Below, piece after piece: positions 12,701 through 27,400 of a stretch of 64,000 nucleotides of DNA (the first letter of the stretch is position 1; each line of letters begins with the position of its first letter). The stretch is taken from assembly GCF_001522545.3 (NCBI RefSeq), contig NC_031770.1:30087122-30151121 (forward strand), read 5' to 3'. The position numbers and the translations under genes are program-made. Below the pieces are notes generated by a model. That model was not told the DNA's origin, did no database searches, and was given only the letters and a program-made list of their open reading frames with translations. The stretch comes from Parus major. Taxonomy: Eukaryota; Chordata; Aves; Passeriformes; Paridae.

Positions 12701-15700
12701 CTGCACCCCAGAGTAGAATTGTGGCACCTACTGAAAAGCAGCTGAAGAATTTTGACAAGGTAGCAGCAATCCTACCTTATTACATTGTTCATTAACACGT
12801 CTGAAAGAAGGTACCAGGATGGAATTTTTCCTCCTTCCCATTTAAAACAGGTTTCAGGAGTCCCCAAAAGTTCAGTTAGAAGTTCACCATAAGAAATTCA
12901 CTTTCTTCCATCCCTAGCATGCCTTATACCCAACTGTACAGTCAAGAAGCAATGGGGCTCTTATGCTGGTCACTGCTGTCTCTTATACCTGACTGACTAC
13001 ACACAGACATTTTCAGTTCTCAGGTGTGAAAATGAAGCTATGTCTCATGATCCTATTTTAGAAAACAAGAATACTTCAGCTCCTCCTCAGGAATTTAAAT
13101 TTTATTAAGATTTTGCCTACACTAGGAGCAATCCTCCAGTTAATTAAACAAAACACTCTTGGAAGCAGATCTACCTACACTGTCAGGTAACAATTCAGCC
13201 CTGCTGTTACAATAGCAGAAAAATAAGACAAAGAAAGTAGGAATAAAACCCCACATAAACAGTCACTTCTTAAATTTGAATAAACCACCCAAGACTATCT
13301 TACTCTTAGCAAAAGCAGGTTTCCATGCTCATCTTGGTCATGCTGAAATTTTGGTTAATTTTCTAATAGCTCTCAGGTGGACACCTGTCCCTGATTTTGT
13401 ATCTATCAGGTAATGAACAGCAGCTCCCACCCTCAAAAGAACCATCCCAGAGTAAAGAAACAGAGTGTAACTCTCTTGCTATACTGCAGGAATGTTATGA
13501 ACTAGTGTTTTCACCAACACATTACACAAAGTCTTGGCTCAGAACAACTGTTTGGATGTTTAACCTTGAGAATAGATATCCTCTCATAAATAACTCTGGA
13601 GTTTTCTAACAGTTCAGTGTCATTCCAACCAATACAACATTTCTAATGAGCATAAAACTGTTTATAAATAATTCTTTCACAACGTTTCTGTGTTACACAT
13701 TCAACTTCTAAAGCACCTGAAAAAGACTTAATAAAACAAGAAAAATTTAGAACAAAGAAGGAACAAAGCAACACAAACATGTTTGGTAACACCACTTCAT
13801 GAAGCAAACAAGCCCTCAAAAAAACCCCAAAACACTACAAGCAAGAATTAGGCTGATAATAACAAAGACTTATACAAAGCAAGACATTAATATGAACACA
13901 GAAAAAGGTGTGATATTTTCTTTCCCACATATGCACCCAGGCACAAACATAGGTAAAGAAATACAACAGCAGTTATACACTAACAACCATTAATTCAGTG
14001 AAACATGACATTTGATAGGCAGCTCCATTGATAGCTCATATAAAGCAGCATCCACTTATCAGCAGTTTTCAGTACAAAGTTGCCTTCTCAGGAGCTTCTA
14101 AGACACAGTGGATGCAGGCCATGGGAACTGTCTTCAACCCCAAGACCCTTCACTTGCTTAAGGGGTATGCTCTACGAAACATCCCAAACCAGTCCATTCA
14201 AAAACAAATTCCAAAGTGGGGGGTGTAGGAAATCTGCACAATTAAGAAATCCAAAATGAAATGGCAGTTCTTGAAAGATTGAGTAGTTTTTTTGGGAGGA
14301 AGGGGAACATTATTTTGGGGTTTTTGTTTGGTTGGTTTTGAGGTTTTCTTAAGCTGTGATTAAAACATTAAACATGAGAGATATTTTAATATCTGAAAAT
14401 CTCAGCTCCTCCCTATATCTTCAACACAATTTCCAAGACCTGAGTTTGGCCCAGGGAATGCTACTAAATGCCATTCTTTTTTTCAAGTAAGGGATTTTGA
14501 AAAGTTAATGAGTTAACAATGCAGTAAAGTTCAGTAATTGAACTGCAAGCAAACATGCTCTTTCACTCAAATCCTATGATTCATGTGCCCAGGAAGAACA
14601 GCTGCCTCAACTCTACTTTATCCAGCTATGTTATTTGAAAACTCTTCTCAATTTTACTTTGAATAGAAAATGCTTAAAATAAATTTACCTGGGCTAAAGG
14701 TATTTAAACACATTTAAATATAGATTGTAATAAACATCCTGAGTCCAAAGGACTTGAGCCATAATGCCCAGAATTTGTGGTTGAAAAGCAGGAAGCCACT
14801 TTAAAGTAACGTAATGTATCAGTGTCCATGTCTTGCATTTTCCAGCATTCTGAATGCAAATACATGATCTCCAAGAGCAATTACAATAGAAATTAGTACT
14901 TCCAAGTTTTTTCAGTAAAAAAAGCATCTTAAATACCCCACTACAATTCTAGAGGGAGAAGTTATTTACTAAATGCAGATTTTAAGCCTATCACTGATAT
15001 AATAGCAAATACTAAATTTGTTGCTATTATTACTAATATTATTATTATTTTCAATCTTATGTCCTACAGTTAGCTTATAGGTCTGGCTGCTGCTGCTCTT
15101 TCTGTAATTGCAGCCGTACAATTGGGTTCTACTATAGAAGAACTAGGTTTATTAAGTTACTGCACTAAAGCTTTTTCAAAACACAGATGAAGAGCACCAC
15201 ACATTCTTTTTGTAGACATTCTTCCAGTCTTTGCTATTTTCTTTTACTGACATACTACTAGTCTATGGTTATTAATTTATTCCACAGAGAAAACTGAAAC
15301 TCTTCAAACACCTGATAGAAGAACTCTGTTAAAATAAAATTATCTTGAGTCTTAATATTAGATGTTAATAATTATACAGATGCTTTTCTGTTTTTCTTTT
15401 AAATAGACCAATATAATTCCATTCTCTTTTGCAGCTATATGGTCACTACTACTGTCATGACATGATCAGGAAGTCAACAGCATGAAGTATCTTCCATAAG
15501 ACCTGAAACAGAATGAGCACAGTTCACAAAAAACAGCCCAAACAGCATAAGTGCTGAATTGGATCTATCAGACAAGTGTCACAATGTCCTAATAGAACAC
15601 TCGCATTTTTATGCTAGATTATTCTGAGTCACTTATTTTTGCATCTTTCAACTCTATACCTTTTCAAAATATTGCGTAGAACCACATTTCTCAAAATTCT

Positions 15701-18425
15701 AAAAGGAAGCAACAGAAATTTGTCTCCACATAATCAGATTTGGTAGCTAATACAGCTATCCTAGTAAAACACTATTTTTAAAATATCGAAGTGCTGGGGA
15801 CCTTGTCAGAGTCCTCAATTGTTTTGTTTTTGACTGTGACCAAGAACTTCTCTCGGCATGTTCAACTGCAGCATACCTGAAAAATCAATCCCTTATATTT
15901 CAGTATGAGCATCTGTACCCACAGAAGTAGAGAAAGGATCGTGGCAAAGAACAGATTCACAGATACGTCTGAAGTATCTTTCTCCATACAGCCTGTTATC
16001 TCAGGCTTAAAGGACTCACTGTTTGAAATTTTAACTAACACTTGTCACTGTAAACGCTGCTGCTGTTATCCCTGACACAGAACAAATCATTCCTTATGCT
16101 GTCATTCAACACTGCTCACAATAGTTCTACAATATTGTGAATAAAAATGTATCTACAATAGATTGTGAGCAGTGCTGATTGACAGCATTAGGAATGATTT
16201 GTTCTGTATCAGGAAAAACAGTAATAACTGTGTATTCTAATCACTTACGCATTGGCTAACTTGCAGCTATCACCCATCATACCTGGAGACTCCTAGGATT
16301 TGTTAATTGGAACCAGTGTAAATAACTCTGTTATTTACTTGATTACTACCTGAGAAGACAAATCTACAACAACAATACTCTCTAATCAGAAGTTTAATCT
16401 TTACTTTCTTAAAGGTATTACGGTGAATTTGGCTCAAAATAAATAATGCAGGTGCTGTGACATGTATGCTACTATAGCCAACTTCGAAAATATCTTGTAA
16501 ATATAATTCTTAAAATCATTTATTTTCCTGAGAGACATTTATGGTATGAGTTCGGTATGCATTAAATCAAAAGCATTTCTAAGAAAGACCAGCTGCATCC
16601 CACTGTGCTTACTAACACAGGAGGTTGTTAAATATTAAATATTCCACCTCTTTTTTCTTGAGCACATCCTATGAAGAAATGGCAAATTGTTCCAGTGTAT
16701 CTAACTGACCCACTAAGGGAAAGTGGACCTGAGTCCAAATCTCAGTTTAGTTATTGTCTTAACAAGTCTGGAGAACTTTAAAAAAAAAAAATTCAAATAT
16801 CAGATATCGCAATATAAAAGCAGGAAAGGAAGTTGGGGAGAGACTGCTCATCTTTTATTAGATGGTGCTCACCTCCCCTTAGCCTTCATACATAACCAAG
16901 GCCAGAAAATTAAATTTACAGTTTATTCAATTAAAAAATATTAACGACTCAATGTACTTTCAAATACACCATTGGTCTAACATCCATGGGTTGTATCTAG
17001 TACCCTAAAAATGATGTGTCATCACAGAGAAGTACCCACAGAGACAGGAGTTAACATAGTGTCTGTCCACTGTGTTAACAAAATCCGTACTCTGGCCTCT
17101 GCTAATTTGCACTGAACATTTATAATTCTCTAGGTACTCTAACATCTGTGATATATTTTACAACTCAAACTATCAGCACACATGGGTTTCTGCTGTTCTA
17201 AACACTGAATCAGCTGAACTACTGAAAACACTAAAAAGAATTTAATTTATAAAGGAAATGTATTACAAAAGCAGGATACCATGCTCTAGTACCAATGGGT
17301 GAGTCACAACAGGACTTACAGCAAGTTCAGAAGATCATCCCTCAGCTCTACAAAATCCAAGTTAAATCATAACCTGCTTACACCTGCATTGTAAAGCTGC
17401 AGTGAATGCCATCTGGGTACTACTATATGATAATTTAGGCTGCAAATGCCCATGTCTGCAAATAGATCTACAGGAAAGAAATACCACTCACCAAAATTAT
17501 AATTCAGTAATCAAATACATTTATTGATGTGGTAGTCTTTTGTGTTATTGGAAGGGAAAATGCTGAATACTGTATTAAATGAAATGGGATAAATATTACA
17601 ACTTAGCATATTATGGTATTCAGTATCATACAAGCAAAACAACCCAGAAAACTTACCCACTATAGAAAAGAAAATACGAGCAATTACACAGGAATGTAAC
17701 TGTTTGCCTCCTTTTTACACTGTATAACAAGAATCCTGATCTATTTTTTCCTGTTTTTCTTTTTGGCACAATAAATTAGCAAATCACAAGGTGAGAGAAT
17801 GAACACATTAGAAGGTAGTATTGCCAAGCAAAGAATCTATAAAAATAAATATCAACATTTACTATATTTAAATAGAATGAGAGTCATTCACTAAATGCTT
17901 GAGCAATGCCAAAGTAAATAAAATCAAAACTTCAACTCACTTCCTGCTCCCTCAGTAAAAGTTTGCAGGAACTCTCATTTCTGCTCTTGAGACTTTAGTA
18001 ACTTCAGCAGAAGCAAAGTAGTAGTTTGACAGGCTCACCAGTTCTACTGAAAAATTTCAGTCTTTAAGTGTGTCTATAAAGAATAAAAGCAAGTGAGACA
18101 CTTTCTTTCAGTAGTCCTTTTTTAAAAAGTGGCTTAGTATTTTCAAATGGCTTGGGCTTCAGACCCCAAAATTTTATTCTCTCCAAATTTCATTTGCAAG
18201 TCATCCAAGAACTGTAATTACTGGATTTCTAAATATTGATAAAACTTTTGCTTTTCCTATGCATCACATAAGGAGTTTTGTTTCCCTGTATCTTAAAGTT
18301 TAAAAAAGGTAACACAGCTTCTTTGCTGAAGTCAGCTATAACAGATTAAATGTTCGATTTAGTAAGAAAGCACATAGCTTCAATACAAATGACATATAGA
18401 GATATAGAGAAATATATATATGTAA

Positions 18426-18463
<38 letters not shown>

Positions 18464-21400
18464 CACTGAACAGTCTGAATTGGAAGGGAACGACAAGGAT
18501 TACCATGTCCAACTCTTAACGTGAATGGCCCATACGGGGATCGAACCCACAACCCTGCAGAAAATTCTGCTGCAGAAAATTTCATATAGGGGTTAAAATG
18601 CAACAGAATGGACCCATTATATTTAGGATTTCAAAATTTTTCCCTCGATCTTGTAGGCTATTTTGCAGGCTGTGAACATATTCATGCAACAAATCCACAA
18701 CATTTTGCAAAGAAAAAGTACTGTATATTTTTGAAGCACAACAAATACCTGAAGGAATTTCCAACTCAAAACTGAAAGTAAGTCAAATGATGCAAAAATT
18801 TGGTATACTGCTATGGGGTCTGTCAAAAAAATAGTCATAAACAGAACGTGAACATAATGCTGATAAAGCATTTCTTCCAAAATAGTCTATGATCAGAAAC
18901 AATAGTAGGTTACTGTGGAGTGATGAATCTTACTAATGTATCTTACTAATAGGGAAAACATTTATATTTTTGTACACACACAAGACGATCTCCACCAGTA
19001 ATTAAACAATTGAAAGAGCAACCAGTAAGAAGTAAAAAAAAACAAAACCTGCTTACGAAATTATTAAATAATTATTGTGAAATGATGATTAAACAACTGC
19101 ACTCCTGTCCACAGCCATAGAAAAACATTTCACATGGATATTCAAAAATATTAATGTCACAATGTAGTTATTACTTATTTTCAGATGTGCAAACCAGGGA
19201 TGGAACCATAGTTAGTTATCTTATTTCATGGCATTCCTTTAAAATCTTCTGAATTTTTAGTATAAAACTGAATGTGTACTACAGATTCCATATACAACAG
19301 TTTTTGCTGTGATGCATTTCCATTTGGGGAAAAAAATTAAATGTAAAACTATATTATTTATTCCAACATGAATTTCTTTCAGAGTTGTCAAAAGCTTAAA
19401 CAAATTTATTATATTATTAAACATATAAATGTTTTTTTAAAAAGAAATGGACTACACAATTACATTTTAAATGCACTTAGGTGAAGTAATAAATAAGCCC
19501 ATCCAATGCTGACTCTGCCACTGAAGTAAATAACCCCACTAAGATATCTGACTCTGGATTCAGACCCACAAACCTACAATCACTGTTCGATTGCATTACG
19601 TAAGTATGGATGGTAATGTAAGATTTTCAAAGGCTCCTGACAAGGGGGTTTAACACACAAGTCATTTAAATGCCTTGAAATCATTCATTATATTTAGATT
19701 TTCAGTGAAGGACACTGAGTTACAAGAACTATGTTTGCTTTGTTACTCATGAAAGATAATGACTTTTGGTTTTAACCCAACCATGTTATTCAGGGCATCT
19801 CTAACTAGATAAAAGGCCCTCCCAGGAAATCACTCGAAACTCAAGTTGCACAAGGAAAAAAAATAGAACAGACTCTATGATTCTATATCAGAATTCAGTT
19901 GTGCTTACATCAGTCTTAAGTTTTTCAATATTTCAAAGTGTACAAAACCTCAGCAAGAGAAACACAGAAGAATGTCTATAATGAAAATACTCATTGATTC
20001 ATGATTTCTATCAATGCTATCAATTAAAGTAAGATTTTTCCATTTTCATGGTCCAAGGTGTAGTGAGAAATTTTTGTTGCTTTTCTCACAAATCTCTTTC
20101 AACCTTATATGTTTCCACATCATTCTCACTCCTCTTAGTGATAAAAGAAAGAAAAAATAAAGCTTGAGTTCTTTCTGTTTGTCTGCCAAAGATGGAGCTT
20201 GATAATACCCATCCATTGCAACAAATTCTGTCCTTCCTCTGAAATTGAGCTCAAATGACTACTCACAGGTTGCACAGTGTACAAGCAACTTTGCCCTCTG
20301 CTCTTATCCAGCCATCATGCAAATTTTGCTCCTGTACGTAGCAAATTATATATCCAGTAGAAATCACTCAGCATTCCTCATACACACCTTCCATTCACAA
20401 ATCTCCCTTTACGTTTGCAGTAGGATAACAAATAATTTGATTTTCAATCTCCTCTGCAGTTTTCCGAACTTTATACTTTTGTAGCTGAACTCATTTCTAT
20501 CTCTACTAAACATAGGTATTTCCTGGTCCATGTTGAATCACACTTCTTTTATGTACTTTGGAAAGCAATTCCATTTTATGATTTTGAACTACTCTAGTGC
20601 AGAACACACTGATTTATTAACAGCTAACATTCTGTATAATGTGAATTTGACAAATTGTTTTTCCAGTTTAGGGAACTCTTTGTGTCTCTAAAGTACAAAT
20701 AAATACTTTCATGTGATTGGTGTTCCAAGTTTAGGTTTAGTAGAATAGAAATATTAATGAAAAATGTATTTATCTTACATTTCAGTCTCTTTGTGGAAGC
20801 TCTGAAAAGTAGGATGTACATGGCTATCACTTGCAAATTATAACAAATCACCTAAAGCTCAAAGAAACAAGTAGAAGCTTTTCTTTTTTGGAAAACTCAG
20901 CATTTCCTATTTATCATCTTAGCAATGCAGCAGTACAAGAAAGTGTTATACAAGAATCTGCCAAAACATAAACAAAACCTACTAATCTCATTTCCTCTCA
21001 GCAACTAACTAATGAGGAATTCAACTAAGTAAACACTATGTATGCTAAATCATAGAGCGGTTAGTTAAGTGTTTAGGTCAATCATCAACTGTGCTATCAA
21101 CAGCAATAACTCTTGTTTGGAAACAGCTTCGACATAACCAAATCTGTTGAGCTAATCAGTGACCCCAAAATCCAAATTCCCAAATTTAAATAGACTGATC
21201 TACATCAGGCCACTATTGCATATTAAATATATATAAGTTCTGTTAATTCATACAATTAATTGAAAAGAAACTACATAAAACCCATCAGCAGCCTCTTTTA
21301 AGTAAATAATGAGGATCTTTCAAATATCTTAAACCTTACCCTCCATACCTTGACTCCATCAAGATCTAAAACAAAATTGTAAAATGTATTGGTGCTTAAC

Positions 21401-24400
21401 ATTCTGTAATGTGTTTCTTGCTGTCATAATTCACTTCACATAAGCAGTGAGTTTTTTTCTATAGAGTTTTAAGCAGGATGTGGATAGGTTTGCAGTGTCT
21501 ACAGAGTAAGACAGATCGTACCTTGTAACTAGCCACTTGATATTTTCCTTATAAATTTATAACTAAAGCCTTTACACAAGTGCAGCAGAACTAAAATTAA
21601 ATGGCTGGAGGATAGACAGAACAAGGTCACCCAAAACTATTATACTCTTTCATTGACAAAAATAAAAATACCTAGGTTTTTCTTTTGTACTTGGAGAACT
21701 TAGAAGAAAAGGCAACAAGGGAACTAAAGGAATAATCAAAATGTGAAGATGCTTTACTCTCCTCCCTTGCTATCTCCTTTAAAGTTTTGCCAGCCTAAAT
21801 TTATTCTTGAGTGTAGATGTGTGTAGATCTTTCTCACATGGTGCCTTGGAAGCTGAGTCAGAAGCTTTTATTCCACTGCTGTTCAAGTGAAAGCCCCCTA
21901 AGTAACACCACAGCTACTACAGAAGGCAGTGTGAACCAGGTGTAGGAGCAGCTCACTCCTCTCCACTAAGTTTGCACTGGTCATCTCTCCATGGGAAATG
22001 GAGGAAATGAGCTGCACATGCATTTCAGTGGCCGACAGGTCAGGGAACAGCACTTTCTAGGAAGGGAGTCAGTCAGATATGAAGATGGGATGAGACCCCC
22101 TATGTAATGCACTGTGCCCTTCTCCTATTTCACACAGCACACTTCCCAGGTCTCAGGCAACTGCATTTCAATTACCACGGTAAAAATAATTTGGAATGCA
22201 CATTTTTCTTTAAAATTCAAGGGTTTTAAACATCTAGTAAAAAAAAATCCTTCATCTGTGGGAATTCCAAGCAATTCCAAGAAAGTTCTCAAAATCTCAT
22301 GTATGCAAGCTCAGACACAGACATGGACACAGGGTTTGATTTAAGACCTTGGAGAAGGCTTCCAGATTTAGAACTGTAAGTAAGAATGTGAGTTTAAATA
22401 GAAAGGCATTGAGCTAGTTAGTGGAAAGTTTTAAGGTCTTAAAGTTAAGATACAGAAGTAGTTATAAAGGTAGTAAGAAGTTTTGAAGTGTAGCAAATAG
22501 TTTCGTGTGTCATTATATGACTGGTTAAGAAAGTCCACACTGCAGTAAAGATACATGAAACAAAACAATTAGCTATTGGTGTAAAAGTAGAAACATTTTT
22601 TGTGGCATTAGTTCCTTGACTAATTAACCCTTAAAACCCCTTGTAACCTGTGGTCTTGTGACAACTGACCATGAACAACCAGTGCATATGATGAAGACGT
22701 TCTCACTCCGTTAAGACTGTACAAGAATACTAATAAATCATGTTTTAGGACATCTCCCTGTGGTCCGGTCTCTTTCAAAATCCCGATATTCATCCTACAA
22801 CCTTCATCCCATGACAGGAGAAGGAAACCTTTACACAGAGTGATATTTTGGCTTTTTCATCAAATCACCAGTGATCCAGATTAATGTAAAGTGTAATGTT
22901 CACTGCTGTCATTTTCACAAGGTAGCTTTTACTGAGTGTTCAAAGCAAACAGTCTAGAATTATTTACATGAACAAAAACAAGGGCATCGCAGCACTAACA
23001 GAAACCATTATTAGTCTCACCATTTCCCTGTTTTAGAATAATATGGATAAAGTGTGGGAACATGTCACTTTAGGTTAGGAATGGCTAAGAAGCATGACAC
23101 AGACTCTCCTGTGAGTTGAACAGGAGAGCAAGGTTTATTACCTCAGATCTTCTTTAAAAGACTGATACACAAAAGTCCAGAAAGGTAAAACTCTTACTGG
23201 TCAGTGAACTAACACATCACCATCATTGGTCAGTGGCATACACCACCCCTCGAAACAACACCTGCAAGGCTGCCTTCTATCTCTGAGGATTGTTTTAATT
23301 TCCTCGTTATGATTTCCCAGGCTGCTTTCTCAGGCAAGACAGAGAAAACTATGTGGCCTACTTTTCCACAGCCACTGTTCTCCCTGCATTCTGCTCACAT
23401 TTAGCATCCATAGGAACAAGCCCAAACTTCTTATTTTCCTCTAATAATAGAAACTGAGAGAATAAACCACAATCGGTATGTTTATTTCATCCAATTCAGA
23501 GAGTGGGAAATCAGAGCCAAGTTAAATATTTTATCCTCATGCATGCAAAGAGCAAAGACTCTTTCGTTAGAGTAGCTTTTTATGCATCTCTGAAGGCAAC
23601 CTCAGGCAAAGGCACAGTCAGCAAATAGAATGATCATTAACAGCAAGTAACACAAACGAGCCCCAAAACCTTTCCTCATCCTCAACTCTCATCCAAGCTA
23701 TGTGTATGTAACCTCCGTACAAGCAAGTTTTAACCACCTAATCTCTGTGCCAGGCTGCGGCTGCAAACTGCAACTCTACTGCTTCATTAACTACATCAAA
23801 TTAATGCTGAATCCTTAACAGGAGTTAAAATGAGTTTTAAAAATTAGGCAAGCAGCAGTATCACCCATAACTCTTAAATTATCTCTAGTCTTCAAGTAAA
23901 ATAAAAAAGAAAACTTGGTATTTCAATGATTCTGCCTGACTTTAGGCTTATAATCATAAAACTTGTGCACCTTCTTCAACTGCATCCTTTACACATGGAA
24001 GGCCCCTTATGAAAGGAGCCCACAGAAACTTTTTTCACTCTCCATTTACACTAATGCATGACAGAAGTCTGGGAAATTTAGTGACATGTAACAGAACTAA
24101 AAAAAGTGTCTTCAGCTATTAAACTAATGAACAGCAAATATGTAAATTACTATTTTCATATACATTGTTTTCTTTCCCTCTTACATCCCAAAACTTTTAC
24201 CAACATCTGACCCCATGCAAACAATAGATTTGCATACAATTCTGGATTTTCAGCTAAAGCATCATTTTTCTCCAGTCAATTCATGTAGGTGATTTTGCTC
24301 TGTTTTGGCAAAGTAAAATACAACCTATACTGTCTCAAAGAAAATGCTTACACTTGCCTAATTTAACTAGACTCAATGCAATTTCAACACATCTCTAGCT

Positions 24401-27400
24401 TTTTCTTGATGGTACAAATTGAACAGTTCAATCTTCTGTGGTAAGGAGAATACCACATTTAGTGTTTGCTACATATCATGCCAGAAACAGGGATTTCTGA
24501 ATAACACACACATGAAAACAGCTGAAAAAAATACAGAACCATTCAATCAGGCCACCTGTCCTGGCTGGTAGAACACACTTGCCTTTCATGTCATTGCTGC
24601 AACCATGATGACCTAAGGGTATGGGCAAGACTGATTTTGGGGACAGAGGTAATATCTAGGTATATACTTAGAAAAAGCAGATTAACTTTCCCATACACTG
24701 AAGAAATGGCCGTGCCTCCAAAAGTTGGTCTACTTTTTCCAAATTACGTAGCCATCTGTGCTACTAAAAATGTAACACTTACCTTCAGAATTTGTCCCGT
24801 AGAATGATGAGAGACAAGAAAACTAAGCCAAAGAAACTTAAGCACCACTGATTAACCAGCTAATAATCCCAAAATGAGGATCATGCTCACTATTTCCCAT
24901 GCACTCTTCTGTAACTGCCTTCATGGACACCCAAAGAACACAAGTCCTTGAAGCTTCTATTTGTGTCATAATTTTACTAGGTAACCTTGAAAGAAGTATA
25001 AATCCATTTTGACCATAAAGTGATTTAAATACTCACTGGTTGCTTAGCAGCCTTAAATAGCCCTCAAAAAATATTATTTTTTTAAAAAAAAGAAATAACA
25101 TCTTTTCTTTATACAAGTTTGAAAAAAACACTAGCAGAAGTCAAAACACCACTCTAAATCAGCAAACTGAAATAATAAAGACAAAAGGAATGCTAATAAG
25201 AAAGGTAAATCACTTTCTGTCTCAATTGTATCTAGGAGTATGATGGAAACTTGTTATGAAGGGGGTGGGTGGGGCAGGGGGAACCACAGAAAGCAACCAA
25301 AAAAAAATTATACCAATCTCTGAAAGCTGCAGACTTAAGTTTCTCAAAGCACTGGTTTGTTCTATTTACTTATTCCAATTACAGCAGTTTCAATATCACC
25401 CAGTACTTTCTGTTATCTGAATTTCAGCTGTGCTTCAGCTCAAGCAACTGAATTTTAAACTGCGATGCTGGAGTTCTTATTATGTCACTGAGTGACGTCA
25501 TTTTTAGTATAATATAATGCATCAGTTTTCTGTATAATAATATACATCACTGTAATATACATCCTTGTGGTTTTGTTTTTACCTTTTGAATCTCTCTTTG
25601 CAAGTCACTTAAGCAGAACAGGAAGTGTTAATTATTCACCAGAAAGATTTCTGGTCTTTCCTGAATTAGTCACACAAGAACTTTAATAGTACTGCATCAC
25701 AGGAAAATGATAATGGGGTCCTATCTTCATCAAGAGAGTGCTACATAACCATCTGAGACTCACAGATGTGTAATGCAGGCAGTTCTTGCTCTTCTAATTG
25801 CACAGCAACTCTTCTGATTGAAAGAGATTTCGTCCACCCACCACAAACACTTCTAGATGAACCACCTGGGAAGCAGCACATCAGTGGGCCAGTATTGTCC
25901 TACAGCAAGTTCTGGTTTAAAACAAATACCTGTTTCTAAATGAAAATATTCCTTGCTTCTAAATACTCTTTGCTACATCTCTCATTCAAAGCTCCTAAAG
26001 CACTGTGGAATTGAGTGAAGAAGGATATATGATTCACAAATGAAAACAGAGAGAGTCCATGCAGAGAAAAGCATGGACTGATTGTGCTGATACACAGAGT
26101 GTATTGCAGAAATAGCAATAAATGCTTTCTAAACTTAGATGTCAAGAAGGGACTTTTATTAAAAAAGGAACATCCTACTACCCACATGGATTTATGTCTC
26201 TAAAGTTGTGTAATAAACAGATGTCTTTAAAAAATATCAACATTAGAGCACAATGTCTAAAGCAGTACCCAAGAGAAAGTTAAACAAGAACACATCCAAT
26301 GTCCAAAATAAAACAACTGCTAAGGAGCTACATTCCAAGTAAAAGAAGAATATATGGTGACATTCAACACTATATGCAGAGGCATTCTAATATCTAACTT
26401 GGTATTAGATTCTGGAAAAGAATTATACTACAAGATAGATATGCTAGGAGTATCACAAATGTTCCATGTATTTGACAATAAGCAGCAGAGTTAGTCCACT
26501 TTCCTAAATAAAAGGAGTCAACTTGCTCCATCTTAATTACTATTTCCAAGGCAAGTTTAATTTCAATTATTTTGCAAAGAAGTACTAATCATGAAGTCTC
26601 AATGCCAAAAAAAATATGTATTTGAAATGTACAAATATTATTGCTAATTGCTTTCTTTCAAAAGGTCAAAAATTACTCAGCACCTAGGGAAGGTACTGAA
26701 TATATATGGACTAATCTTAAAAGCCCTTTATAAGTTATAGCAAAAATGATGGTTCATCCACACATCTGTATTAAAAAAAAAATAAAACCCCCAATATTTT
26801 GGGGTTCTTTGAAGAACTTTAAAAATATTTTAAATTTTGTAAAATTCTGAGCATTTCAAAAATTTAAATTATGATGCTTTTTTTCCTATTAAAAATGGAA
26901 TAATTATGCTAACATGTTTACAAATTAAAAGTGGAGAGAATCTTCATTATGGAAACATGCTATATGAGAATTGCTTTAATTCCCTCATAGAAGTACACAG
27001 TCAAAAGTTTATTCTAAAAATATAAATTAATAGATTTTAAATTGATAAACATGTTAACAATTCAGGGGAACATTTGAAACCTATCTGCATGAATAAGCAA
27101 GCATTTGTTAACACCCAGACAATTTTGGAAACCATTACTGTCCATCAGTTCAGTGAAGGAGATTACTAAGGAAAAGGTAACAGTAGAGCATTGAGCAATG
27201 AACAAGCATTACTAATGCCTTGTCTTTCAAACTGGTGTCAGCAATACCCAACCTAGAACTCTTCTTGCTTCAAGTAAAAAATGCATTTCACTCACTAATA
27301 GTGGATACTTGTTAAAAAAAAAAAATCTAAGATACTTAATGGATTTATCAAAAACCCAGGCTCCTTAATATTGACATTCTATTGGATCAAAATAGCATCT

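Noticed and set aside
17050..17079. 12-bp stem hairpin (GTTAACATAGTG with CACTGTGTTAAC)
   Set aside because: Stem of 12 with one mismatch is expected by chance in AT-rich sequence of this length.
19880..19900. CTATGATTCTATAT, resembling a CR1 tail
   Set aside because: Too short, and upstream sequence does not follow the CR1 consensus; same for 32705-32720.
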